The notes beneath the pieces were generated by a model. The model searched no databases, was not told where the DNA came from, and was given only the letters and a program-made list of their open reading frames with translations. The position numbers were made by a program, and so were the translations under genes. This document shows positions 19,133 to 25,913 of a stretch of 64,000 nucleotides of DNA, in pieces; the first letter of the stretch is position 1, and every line of letters starts with the position of its first letter. Source of the DNA: Blautia sp. An81 (GTDB lineage: Bacteria > Bacillota > Clostridia > Lachnospirales > Lachnospiraceae); assembly GCF_002161285.1 (NCBI RefSeq), contig NZ_NFHH01000001.1, positions 124,001-188,000 of the forward strand, given 5' to 3'.

Positions 19133-19301
19133 AAGTCTGTCCGCCTTTTTGGTATCTTTACATTATTTTAACAAAAACAGACTGGCTTATGCAAACAGAA
19201 AGACAGACATCCGATTTTCACATTTTATGCAGAGTCTCATAAAATATTACTGTAATATTCGGGCAGATATATTTCTGCTGATAGATCTGAGAGGTTTAAA
19301 A

Positions 19302-19580
19302 ATGGATAATTGCAGAATGAATTATACAGCTTCCCGTTCCTGCCGCATCAGCCCCAGGGAAATGTCTCCCTCCTGGGGCTGCCAACCTTCTTCAGGCAGT
19401 TCGGATAAGATTGAAGACACCTGCATTTACACCCATGCAGATGAACTTCCCCTGACAATGGCCTATGTGCCCTGTCAGAAATTTTCCAATACTTTCTCTT
19501 TGTGTAAAGGCCTGCAGATGGGAACCATCTTTCCGGAACTGTGCAAACCTTTTTGTGGAAAGCGAGGTGGCTGCAGATGA
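19302..19580 (+). CDS. cotJA: Spore coat-associated protein CotJA
   Basis: A 92-aa protein from ATG 19302 with GAGAGG upstream. The C-terminal half ELPLTMAYVPCQKFSNTFSL...GTIFPELCKPFCGKRGGC matches the CotJA pattern AMAYVPxQxW...GTIFPELDKPF; the N-terminus is lineage-specific. In spore formers cotJABC is transcribed in the mother cell under SigmaE and the products enter the inner coat. The stop TGA overlaps the cotJB start (ATGA). An upstream in-frame extension to 19089 lacks support. Confidence 0.88.
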   Translation: MDNCRMNYTASRSCRISPREMSPSWGCQPSSGSSDKIEDTCIYTHADELPLTMAYVPCQKFSNTFSLCKGLQMGTIFPELCKPFCGKRGGCR

Positions 19581-19849
19581 ATAAAAATTGCAGATATTCC
19601 AGAGAGCAGCTGTTAAATACCATCAACGAGGTCAGCTTTGCAGTAGATGACATAAAGCTTTATCTGGACACTCATCCTGAGGACGAAAAGGCTCTTGAAT
19701 TTTTTAAGGAAAAAGTAATGGTCCGGAACGAGGCCCTGAAAGAATATGCCGCCCAGTACGGTCCCCTGACCATTGATACTGGAGATGATGCCTGCAGCAG
19801 GCAATGGGACTGGGTCCTGGAACCCTGGCCATGGGAAGGAGTGTGCTGA
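19577..19849 (+). CDS. cotJB: Spore coat protein CotJB
   Basis: A 90-aa protein starting at the ATG that overlaps the cotJA stop. NTINEVSFAVDDIKLYLDTHPEDEKAL, YGPLTID and WDWVLEPWPWEGVC are hallmark CotJB segments. It ends 3 bp before the cotJC ATG, so all three genes form one translationally tight operon. Confidence 0.92.
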   Translation: MNKNCRYSREQLLNTINEVSFAVDDIKLYLDTHPEDEKALEFFKEKVMVRNEALKEYAAQYGPLTIDTGDDACSRQWDWVLEPWPWEGVC

Positions 19850-19852
19850 ATT

Positions 19853-19987
19853 ATGTGGAATTATGAAAAACGTTTACAATATCCTGTTCATATTAAAACG
19901 CCTAATGCAAAGATTGCCAAGATCATTCTTACGCAATATGGGGGCCCTTACTCCCGTAACCTAGAACGGTTTTTCTACTTATTTTAA
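19853..19987 (+). pseudogene. cotJC: cotJC 5' part (interrupted by the element)
   Basis: ATG 19853 begins MWNYEKRLQYPVHIK...ILTQYGGP, the canonical N-terminus of CotJC, a manganese-catalase-like coat protein. After the Pro codon at 19946-19948 the frame enters the element and adds 12 foreign residues (YSRNLERFFYLF) before TAA 19985-19987. The 44-residue product cannot be an active catalase. The rest of cotJC lies at 29024-29563. Confidence 0.93.
19940..19963 (+). other. attL of the cotJC element
   Basis: The left junction has the 9-bp core GGGGGCCCT (19940-19948), inside cotJC, then 7 nt and the inner arm GTAACCTA (19956-19963). The same core occurs at the right junction (29015-29023), and the arm recurs there inverted (TAGGTTAC). 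This is the arrangement expected for a large serine recombinase site; which two bases are cut is unknown. Confidence 0.8.
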
Positions 19988-20026
19988 ATGTGAATGAGAA
20001 TTGATTAAGAAGATGACACAATATGT

Positions 20027-20058
20027 ACTCCCCGGAGGGCTTCCGGGGAGTTTTTTTT
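20027..20058 (+). terminator. Strong terminator at the left end of the element
   Basis: Ten-bp perfect stem ACTCCCCGGA / TCCGGGGAGT, 5-nt loop, then eight T on the plus strand. It lies 40 bp after the truncated cotJC frame and would stop cotJ transcripts entering the element. With A-runs absent on the other side it is mainly plus-directed. Confidence 0.85.
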
Positions 20059-20095
20059 GATATAAATATTTATCATGAATAAAATCTTCCTATAT

Positions 20096-20647
20096 TTAGC
20101 CCTTTTTATTTTTTATAACAAATTTTTTCACCTCAAACAATATTGCATTACTTGTCCGTTCTGCTAGTTGTTGTTCTTCTAAAAACTTTTGAGTCTCTTT
20201 TTCATCCTCAAAGTCCCTATGTTTTAACAGTGTTTCTGTGACATCTAAATTATCTTTTATTTTTTTAATAAGGCTTCCAATATCTTCATACTTGTTTCTT
20301 TCATCTTCAATTTCAAGGATAAGCTGAAGTTCTAAAACTTTTCTATTATATTCCAGTAAATCTGAGAAATATTGTCCTTTATTCCCTTTTACTAATGAAG
20401 ATATAATTTTTTTAGGATACATATCTAAATAAGTAGCTTCATTTATAATTTTATGAAAAAATTCTAACTTTTCTTGTTGTTCTCTTTCCTGTCGATTTGA
20501 TACTATAGTCTTCCAAAGAACTATTAACGTAATTGCTCCACCAATAATGGCTCCTAAGTATGAGCCCCAAAATCCTATCCAGTCATTGCTTCCTTCTATT
20601 TTAGGCCACGGTATCCAATATGAAGACACACAAAACGCCACCACCAT
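20096..20647 (-). CDS. Small membrane protein with coiled coil, unknown function
   Basis: A 183-aa protein: one or two N-terminal hydrophobic segments (residues ~1-12 and SYLGAIIGGAITLIVLWKTIV, ~28-48), then a long charged, helical region rich in Glu, Lys and Gln. The layout SNDWIGFWGSYLGAIIGG is common in small hypothetical proteins of Firmicutes mobile elements. I do not recognise a function. It is the last minus-strand gene of the Rep-side module, 5 bp after a small ORF. Confidence 0.6.
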   Translation of the reverse strand: MVVAFCVSSYWIPWPKIEGSNDWIGFWGSYLGAIIGGAITLIVLWKTIVSNRQEREQQEKLEFFHKIINEATYLDMYPKKIISSLVKGNKGQYFSDLLEYNRKVLELQLILEIEDERNKYEDIGSLIKKIKDNLDVTETLLKHRDFEDEKETQKFLEEQQLAERTSNAILFEVKKFVIKNKKG

Positions 20648-20652
20648 AGGGC

Positions 20653-20814
20653 TTATTGGCCAAAGTCCGCCGGCGTCTCTGTCACCTGGTTCATGACATA
20701 ATCAATTTCCTGGAGTTCTTTACGGTGCATTGCCGCCGTCTGCCAGTCATTTATTGCTCCGGATATAGATCGGTGTGTCCCCGGTTCGCCACAGCCCAGG
20801 TATTTCAATATCAT
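20653..20814 (-). CDS. Small hypothetical protein of the element
   Basis: A 53-aa frame from ATG 20812-20814 (MILKYLGCGEPGTHRS...) to TAA 20653-20655. The same frame is open further upstream with coding-like content (KCGRYGQPFWITDDEE) but without a normal start codon, so the true start is uncertain. It sits between rep and the membrane-protein gene with tight spacing. Confidence 0.4.
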   Translation of the reverse strand: MILKYLGCGEPGTHRSISGAINDWQTAAMHRKELQEIDYVMNQVTETPADFGQ

Positions 20815-20864
20815 CTTTTCTTCGTCATCTGTAATCCAGAAGGGCTGTCCATACCTTCCGCATT

Positions 20865-21587
20865 TTATCCTCCCTCCTTAATCAGCGTGTAATAGATAAA
20901 TTCGTAGCCGTCCGCCGTAAATCCTTCCCTAAGACTGTCTTTATCCAGATACCAGCCTGGGGGAATTTTTATTTCCCGGGAAAACCTATTCCCCTTCATT
21001 GGCTGTTTTTTCGGCACAGGGCGAATCAGGTTCTTGCTGGGATTGTAAGATTTTTTCTGAAGCTGTTCGTCTGTATCTCTGGTCTTTTGAAAGTACTTGA
21101 TGAAGTATTCCGCCAGCCTTCGATATTGCCCATTTCTCTCCATTGGCTTTAACGTTGTATATCCATATGGCCATACATCCCTTATCTTTCTGGCGTCAAT
21201 AGGGCTGAGTACCATATGTATATGGGCAGCTCCTCTTGTTCCCACTTCTGCGGTCCAGATGTACTTTAGAATCCGTTTTTCCTTTTTGTATACTTTTCTA
21301 AGATCCCGCAGGAGTTTCTGTTCCTGCTTATGCAAAAGCTTCGCATCCTGCGGTCTGTCTTCCTTTCGGTAGCTGAAGGTCACATACCAGCACTCTCCAT
21401 TAAAATTTGCGTTCAACAGCCTTGTCAGTCTTTTTACCAAGTGCCTGTCGTTGATTTTTCTTTGCTGCTCCGTTGTGGGGTTTACCCGGGGCCTTCTCTT
21501 TTGTCCCTTTGGCTGCAGCCAATATGTATAAAACTTGGCAATCTCCTTTGTCTTCCCTGCCTTGCATATCATCTTCATGTACGGCAT
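20865..21587 (-). CDS. HUH-type replication initiator (Rep, ORF2/G2P-like)
   Basis: Start at ATG 21585-21587 behind AGGAGG. The 240-aa basic protein has the three landmarks of rolling-circle HUH endonucleases: motif 1 CWYVTFSYRKE, motif 2 GAAHIHMVLS (the His-x-His metal pair), and motif 3 LAEYFIKYFQK with Tyr and Lys (YxxKYxxK), the nicking Tyr candidate. The fold resembles phage/plasmid Rep ORF2/G2P proteins. It probably nicks a nearby origin so the excised circle can replicate. Two perfect hairpins lie directly upstream (21633-21731). Confidence 0.75.
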   Translation of the reverse strand: MPYMKMICKAGKTKEIAKFYTYWLQPKGQKRRPRVNPTTEQQRKINDRHLVKRLTRLLNANFNGECWYVTFSYRKEDRPQDAKLLHKQEQKLLRDLRKVYKKEKRILKYIWTAEVGTRGAAHIHMVLSPIDARKIRDVWPYGYTTLKPMERNGQYRRLAEYFIKYFQKTRDTDEQLQKKSYNPSKNLIRPVPKKQPMKGNRFSREIKIPPGWYLDKDSLREGFTADGYEFIYYTLIKEGG

Positions 21588-21632
21588 ATTCTGTCCTCCT
21601 GGTTGAAACAGTAATAAACTTAGCAAGTCTAA

Positions 21633-21659
21633 AACGGGCATTCGCCCGTTGTTTTTTTT
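21633..21659 (+). terminator. Hairpin with T-run upstream of rep
   Basis: Seven-bp stem AACGGGC / GCCCGTT, loop ATTC, G then eight T on the plus strand. No plus-strand gene precedes it, so besides being a terminator it could be part of a replication origin for the adjacent Rep. Confidence 0.55.
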
Positions 21660-21707
21660 CGGCCATATATGCTATACTTGTCCTGTGATGAGTAGCCTAT
21701 ATGGCTT

Positions 21708-21731
21708 GCCCGGAGGTTTCGGCCTCCGGGC
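21708..21731. repeat. Perfect GC-rich hairpin upstream of rep (candidate origin)
   Basis: Nine-bp perfect stem GCCCGGAGG / CCTCCGGGC with a 6-nt TTTCGG loop. It is immediately next to the stop of the 21734-21946 gene and ~120 bp upstream of rep. On the plus strand TTCTATTTTT follows. Together with the hairpin at 21633 it makes a candidate double-strand origin or terminator pair. Confidence 0.5.
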
Positions 21732-21733
21732 TT

Positions 21734-21946
21734 CTATTTTTGTATGAATGGTATTTCAAGGTTTCCGCTCCTGTCCCGCCGGCGGCATCCCATAAAGTGT
21801 TCCTTTCCTCCATGGGAGCCGTAGAACTGATCTATGGTGTGAAAGCTCTCCAGCGACAGAGAAGTGATTCCATATCGTGCTTTTATTTCCTCAATCTTGT
21901 GAAATACAGGAATTAAATCTTTGCTTAAATCGGCAAATTCTCCCAT
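21734..21946 (-). CDS. Small hypothetical protein of the element
   Basis: A 70-aa soluble protein (MGEFADLSKDLIPVFHKIEEIKARYG...) with a good AAGGAG site 8 nt before ATG. Predominantly helical and charged. No family recognised. It lies in the minus-strand run of small genes ahead of rep. Confidence 0.55.
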   Translation of the reverse strand: MGEFADLSKDLIPVFHKIEEIKARYGITSLSLESFHTIDQFYGSHGGKEHFMGCRRRDRSGNLEIPFIQK

Positions 21947-21988
21947 TGCATTTTCTCCTTACTCGCCTTATAATAAAGGCGTGCTAAA

Positions 21989-22183
21989 CTATTTAACGTC
22001 CGTTTGGGTGCCAGCCCGGCGGACCTCTTCTTTTTTCAATGCTTCTTTGTAATCACATACCGCCATGAAGGCTTTAACGCAGAGTTCCATGGTTTTGTTT
22101 CGTGGTAGATTACGATTTTTAATATATTCGCTGCATTCATCACGCAGCATTTCCTCCATTTTGAATACTGTTTTGCTTTTCAC
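21989..22183 (-). CDS. Small hypothetical protein of the element, GTG start
   Basis: GTG 22181-22183 has AGGAGG 8 nt upstream, which decides the start over an ATG at 22219. The 64-aa product (MKSKTVFKMEEMLRDECSEYIKNRNLPRNKT...) is helical and charged; it could be a small DNA-binding or copy-control protein but nothing proves it. Overlaps the end of the next upstream gene by 44 nt. Confidence 0.5.
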   Translation of the reverse strand: MKSKTVFKMEEMLRDECSEYIKNRNLPRNKTMELCVKAFMAVCDYKEALKKEEVRRAGTQTDVK

Positions 22184-22364
22184 ACTTTTTTCGCCTCCTC
22201 TCTTCCCAGTCCCGGGCAACTTCTATCAACCACAGTATTGCGCCAAATATAATTGTTACTCCTAAAATCTGCGTGAATATTCCGTCCTCCGGCGGGATGC
22301 GAAATACTGTGTTGAACGCCAGGGCTGTCAATAATGCTGCCTCCGTGATGCTTGTCCTATGCAA
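22140..22364 (-). CDS. Small membrane protein of the element, TTG start
   Basis: TTG 22362-22364 has AAAGGAGG 8 nt upstream. The 74-aa protein has a hydrophobic stretch ITEAALLTALAFNTVF and a second, TQILGVTIIFGAILWLIEVA, followed by a very basic tail (RDWEERRRKKCEK). The size and layout would fit a phage minor coat or holin-like protein, but that is only a shape argument. Confidence 0.5.
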   Translation of the reverse strand: MHRTSITEAALLTALAFNTVFRIPPEDGIFTQILGVTIIFGAILWLIEVARDWEERRRKKCEKQNSIQNGGNAA

Positions 22365-22386
22365 TGCTTGTCCCTCCTTTCCCGCC

Positions 22387-22539
22387 TCAGGCGGTCTTTT
22401 TCTTAAGCTTAGTTTCAAATCCAACCGCCCTTCCGGCCCGGCAGATTGTCTCGGCTACAATTTTTGCCACCATTTCTTCCGGGAGCTGGTCTTGATTTAC
22501 CCATTTTCCATTTACTTTAATTTCGCTGATTATTTGCAT
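22387..22539 (-). CDS. Very small hypothetical protein of the element
   Basis: A 50-aa frame read by hand: ATG 22537-22539, beginning MQIISEIKVNGKWVNQDQLP and ending ETKLKKKTA, with AGAGGTG upstream. Clean coding sequence between two other small genes; no family recognised. Confidence 0.5.
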   Translation of the reverse strand: MQIISEIKVNGKWVNQDQLPEEMVAKIVAETICRAGRAVGFETKLKKKTA

Positions 22540-22689
22540 TGAATCACCTCTGTTTTAGGGTATGTAATGTACGTTGTCCAGGTTCATATCTAAACACAAT
22601 ATGTTCCTGGAAGTTTTCTGCACTCTGCATTTACACGGGGTTGTGACCGCCCTTGCCTGCATTACAGGCGGAGCTTATGCTCCGCTATC

Positions 22690-23574
22690 CTATTTTTCAG
22701 TTGAATCTGTAACTACTGTGTCTGCTCCCTGGACAGTTACCCAGCCATGTTCCTTCCGGGCTTCAGCTTCTGTCATTTTAATAAGTTCGTCTGTAATAGA
22801 TGCAGCCTTAATCCGGTTCGCTTCAGCTTCAGCCTCTGCATTTGTAATTGTAACCGCCTTATCCGCTTCCGCTTTTGCTTTGTCGGCTTCTCCCTGAGCA
22901 ATAGCGGTCTGCTTATCCAGTTCCGCTTTCTCTGCGTCCTGCTTTGCCTGTTCTTTTGCCTGTACCTTGGTCTGAAGCTCCTCATCAAGCTGCACATCTA
23001 TGATCAGAGCGGAGGAAACTTCCATTCCATACTCTTCTCCTAATTTTGCGTTCAAATATTCAGTAATGGCCTGTCCGACCTCTGCTCGTTTGTCTGAGTA
23101 GATGTCCATGACAGAAAACTGTGGCGTGACTTCTTTTATGTATGCAAGTATGGAATTTTTCACCTTAGATTCCACGATCTGGTTTCCGTCCATGCCGTTA
23201 AATTTTTCATATACGCTGGTCACTTTTTCCGGTATGAAATTATAGTTGACAGTCATATTCATCTTTACCATTCCGCCATCTGCTGGAGCGTCAACATGAG
23301 TATCTTTTTCCAGTTTCTTTTCATTGAAATCTGCTGCATTGTTGCTGAGCACAAGCTGCTGCTGCGATACTGGAAAATTTTCCACACGGTTAAACGGTCC
23401 TACAAAATGAATCCCTGGACCAAGAGTTTTTTCCTGTACTCCGTTTTGGACTGACCAGACTACCCCAACTTCTCCCTGATCTACGCTTGTCAACGACATA
23501 GCTATATAGATCCCTCCAGCGATAGCAGCTATTCCGATAATGATTCCAGCTATTATTGAAGATTTCTTACTCAT
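22690..23574 (-). CDS. SPFH/band-7 (prohibitin-like) membrane protein
   Basis: A 294-aa protein with an N-terminal membrane anchor (SSIIAGIIIGIAAIAGGIYIAMSL), an SPFH domain (residues ~30-200, e.g. VDQGEVGVVWSVQNGVQEKTLGPGIHFVGPF), and an Ala/Glu/Lys coiled-coil tail rich in QAKEQAKQDAEKAELDK-type repeats. SPFH proteins form membrane rings or microdomains. Its presence on the element is unusual; a role in membrane defence, superinfection control or assembly is conceivable. It overlaps the preceding HTH gene by 8 nt. Confidence 0.85.
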   Translation of the reverse strand: MSKKSSIIAGIIIGIAAIAGGIYIAMSLTSVDQGEVGVVWSVQNGVQEKTLGPGIHFVGPFNRVENFPVSQQQLVLSNNAADFNEKKLEKDTHVDAPADGGMVKMNMTVNYNFIPEKVTSVYEKFNGMDGNQIVESKVKNSILAYIKEVTPQFSVMDIYSDKRAEVGQAITEYLNAKLGEEYGMEVSSALIIDVQLDEELQTKVQAKEQAKQDAEKAELDKQTAIAQGEADKAKAEADKAVTITNAEAEAEANRIKAASITDELIKMTEAEARKEHGWVTVQGADTVVTDSTEK

Positions 23575-24007
23575 TCTTATTCTCCTTTACTTTCTTCTTC
23601 ATTTTTTTGTAAGCTTCCTTTTCCACATCAAAAGCGTTTTCTCTTCTTTTGATGGATATAAATGCCTTATTCCATATCCACCATACTGCTATCCCGGCTA
23701 TGGCTAGTGTAAGGACGGCAGCTACGAATACAAGAAACCTCATGTTTTCACCTCCTGCTTCTCTTAATATTGTAATTACATGTAATGTGCCACTTTTTGT
23801 CTCATTTCGTGACAATTTAAATAAAAAAATTTCTTGTACGCTTCTTTTATAATATTTTGCCAATTTAATTTTTATAGAATCTCTGGGCACTCGTTTTTCA
23901 GTTTCATACATTCCAAGTGTAGATGTAGCTATTCCGATATCTTTCGCTACCTCTTCCTGAGTTTTATCTCCTCTTAACTCAGTAAGTTTTTTCCCGAATC
24001 CTTCCAT
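23567..24007 (-). CDS. XRE-type HTH protein running into a membrane segment
   Basis: Start at ATG 24005-24007 (MEGFGKKLTELRGDKTQEEVAKDIGI) behind AAAGGAGG. Residues 1-60 are an XRE helix-turn-helix. The same frame continues without stop through a low-conservation stretch to MRFLVFVAAVLTLAIAGIAVWWIW and a Lys-rich tail. An ideal AGGAGG site stands before that internal Met (ATG 23741-23743), and the joining stretch contains an operator-like repeat (GTC-TCATTTC-GTGAC, ~23799-23813). So this is either a membrane-tethered regulator or two genes that lost the separating stop. Confidence 0.7.
   Translation of the reverse strand: MEGFGKKLTELRGDKTQEEVAKDIGIATSTLGMYETEKRVPRDSIKIKLAKYYKRSVQEIFLFKLSRNETKSGTLHVITILREAGGENMRFLVFVAAVLTLAIAGIAVWWIWNKAFISIKRRENAFDVEKEAYKKMKKKVKENKNE
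23741..23743 (-). promoter_or_regulatory. Internal start codon with ideal ribosome site
   Basis: ATG preceded by AGGAGGTGAAAAC on the minus strand, inside the long HTH frame. Translation from here would give a 58-aa single-pass membrane protein just upstream of the SPFH gene. Confidence 0.55.
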
Positions 24008-24025
24008 TTGCTCCTCCTTTCTTTT

Positions 24026-24130
24026 GTCACTTTTTGTGACTAGCCATAATATATCACTCATCTCTCATATTGTCAATATCTTTCTTCACATTATGTGACA
24101 CTTTTCATTTACTTTTACCACGTTTTGTGA
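24026..24130. promoter_or_regulatory. Operator cluster between divergent repressor genes
   Basis: The 150-bp divergent region carries three related palindromes: GTCAC-TTTTT-GTGAC (24026-24040), TCACATTATGTGA (24086-24098) and CAC-GTTTT-GTG (24119-24129), a TCAC...GTGA family. The third lies just upstream of a TAATAT/TATATA region and the AAGGAGG of the plus-strand repressor. This is a typical lysogeny-type switch, presumably bound by one or both XRE proteins. Confidence 0.7.
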
Positions 24131-24157
24131 TAATATGTATATAAGGAGGTTTCAAAT

Positions 24158-24550
24158 ATGGGCGATTTCAGTAAAATATTTAAAGCTTTACGACAGTCTA
24201 GCGGATACACGCAACAAGAGTTTGCGGATAAAATAGGTATTTCACGAAGCACTATAGGTATGTACGAAACAGGCGCTCGGGAACCCGATTTTGAGACATT
24301 AGAAGCTATAGCTGATTTTTTTAATGTAGATATTGATTATTTATTAGGAAGAACTAACAAGACAACCGTACTACCCGAATCTTCCTACTATTTTAATGAT
24401 GAAGCTAGAGAAATGGCAGAATTCATGTTTAAACATCCAGAATACAAAGTATTATTTGATGCTTCACGGAAAGTAAAAAAAGAAGATATCGAATTTGTTA
24501 AAGAAATGATTGACCGTGTAAGGGGTGATTCCAATGACACCGGTTGTTAA
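24158..24550 (+). CDS. ImmR/CI-like XRE repressor
   Basis: A 130-aa protein; residues 1-67 form an XRE HTH (SKIFKALRQSSGYTQQEFADKIGISRSTIGMYE...IDYLLGR), the C-terminal part is helical. AAGGAGG precedes the ATG. It is followed, with overlap, by an ImmA/IrrE-like peptidase gene, the arrangement of the ICEBs1 immunity repressor and its anti-repressor protease. It most likely keeps the divergent minus-strand genes and perhaps excision silent. Confidence 0.82.
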   Translation: MGDFSKIFKALRQSSGYTQQEFADKIGISRSTIGMYETGAREPDFETLEAIADFFNVDIDYLLGRTNKTTVLPESSYYFNDEAREMAEFMFKHPEYKVLFDASRKVKKEDIEFVKEMIDRVRGDSNDTGC

Positions 24551-24752
24551 TGTATCATTAGCCGACCTACCATGTTCTATAAAAGCATATACCGTGGTTT
24601 CACCGGATGGTACATACAATATAATTTTAAGTTCCAGGCATACCCACTATCAACATTTATTATCTTACCATCATGAAATGAGCCATATAGAAAATGGCGA
24701 TTATGATAAGCAGTGCAGCGCTGATTTAGTTAAATTTTTTGCACACGGCTAA
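24534..24752 (+). CDS. Small ImmA/IrrE-like metallopeptidase
   Basis: Start at ATG 24534 (MTPVVNVSLADLPCSIKA), overlapping the repressor end by 17 nt. The 72-aa product has HHEMSHIENGDYD, that is HExxH followed by an acidic residue, the zinc site of ImmA/IrrE proteins. It is about half the usual ImmA length, so it is a minimal or C-terminally shortened version. Expected role: cleavage of the neighbouring repressor upon a cell signal. Confidence 0.72.
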   Translation: MTPVVNVSLADLPCSIKAYTVVSPDGTYNIILSSRHTHYQHLLSYHHEMSHIENGDYDKQCSADLVKFFAHG

Positions 24753-24793
24753 ACCATTTTAATACACAACCAATTATATAGGGAAGGAATTTT

Positions 24794-25873
24794 ATGAAAA
24801 AGAAATTTTTAATTCTCTTATTGATCCTATGTTTTTCTGCCTCAACAATAGCATGCAACTTCCACGAGTTTGCTCAAAAAGGAGACTATTCTCAATCTAA
24901 TCTCGACCAAGGGGCATCCAATGAAAGAGAAGGCCCCAACCAAACATCAAATACGGTTTTTCAAAGCAATGCATCTGTTTCGCTAGTGGCTAATATCACA
25001 TCGCCCAAAGTCGGGGATGCCAAAATGTTCTGTAATAAAATAGCTGCTGGTTCGGACGGTGAGCTTGTTCTTTTTAATACCGATGGAACTGTATATAAAA
25101 AATTTTCTAATATTCCTGTAAACTGGCTATACCCATCTGAGGACGATATGATTATTGTCAGTGGTAGTTTTAACCATCAAATTCTTCTCACAGAATTTGA
25201 TGACGATTTTGAAATTAAGAATAGTAAGGTGTTGTTTGATAATACCAACCTTCTTATCGATCCTACCATAACAAAATATAACGATATATGGATATTAACA
25301 TATATTGAAATCAATGGAACTGTAAATAATTCAAATCCAGATGCTGAAAATGGATTGTACACAGTACATTGTTATACATCGTCGGATCTTTCAGAATGGA
25401 CACTTGTTTCTGATATTATCTCTTGTAAAAATAATATAGAAGATGGTGATTTAGTTATTAACAATGACATTTTCTATTATATTTTCGAAAAAGAGTCTTA
25501 TGACAAGGGTCCTTCCTCTTTAGAAGTAATTTCCTCTAAAGATCATGGCGTAACCTGGGAAAACAAAAAAACAATTATTTCAAATGATTCCGATAATGAA
25601 CTTGCTTCTGTATTTCCAACTTCTTCAGGATATAGTTTATACTATAGCAGTGATGTACAAAATCCCGGAAAAAGTTATGACGGAGCATCTGTTTATTGTG
25701 CAAATCTAAAAAATGATTTTTCTATGGAGAATACATATGAGATTCCGCTTGATGAAACTAATGGGATCCTTTTATATGATGTTGTAAGAAAAGATAGGGA
25801 CTGCTATTTTCTCTATTCTCAAAATTATATAACAAAAAACAATTTATTGCTTAAGAAAATTTCTTTAAAGTAA
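24794..25873 (+). CDS. Lipoprotein with sialidase-like propeller character, cargo
   Basis: A 359-aa secreted protein with lipoprotein signal MKKKFLILLLILCFSASTIAC (lipobox STIAC). The mature part is low in GC, rich in Asn and Asp, and contains ISSKDHGVTWENKK, an Asp-box (S-x-D-x-G-x-T-W) as in BNR/sialidase propellers, and SSDLSEWT. Function unknown; it may bind or degrade an extracellular ligand. Base composition is clearly AT-richer than the host genes, consistent with transfer. Confidence 0.7.
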   Translation: MKKKFLILLLILCFSASTIACNFHEFAQKGDYSQSNLDQGASNEREGPNQTSNTVFQSNASVSLVANITSPKVGDAKMFCNKIAAGSDGELVLFNTDGTVYKKFSNIPVNWLYPSEDDMIIVSGSFNHQILLTEFDDDFEIKNSKVLFDNTNLLIDPTITKYNDIWILTYIEINGTVNNSNPDAENGLYTVHCYTSSDLSEWTLVSDIISCKNNIEDGDLVINNDIFYYIFEKESYDKGPSSLEVISSKDHGVTWENKKTIISNDSDNELASVFPTSSGYSLYYSSDVQNPGKSYDGASVYCANLKNDFSMENTYEIPLDETNGILLYDVVRKDRDCYFLYSQNYITKNNLLLKKISLK

Positions 25874-25913
25874 TCCATATTTCGCCATTTTACAAAAGAG
25901 GGGGGAATCTCTT

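Noticed and set aside
19133-19301. SigmaE promoter for cotJA
   Set aside because: Biologically expected, but I could not find a convincing pair of SigmaE boxes with proper spacing, so no site is claimed.
22574-22897. Plus-strand 107-aa frame opposite the SPFH gene
   Set aside because: Ala/Ser-rich mirror of the coiled-coil coding sequence; no support.
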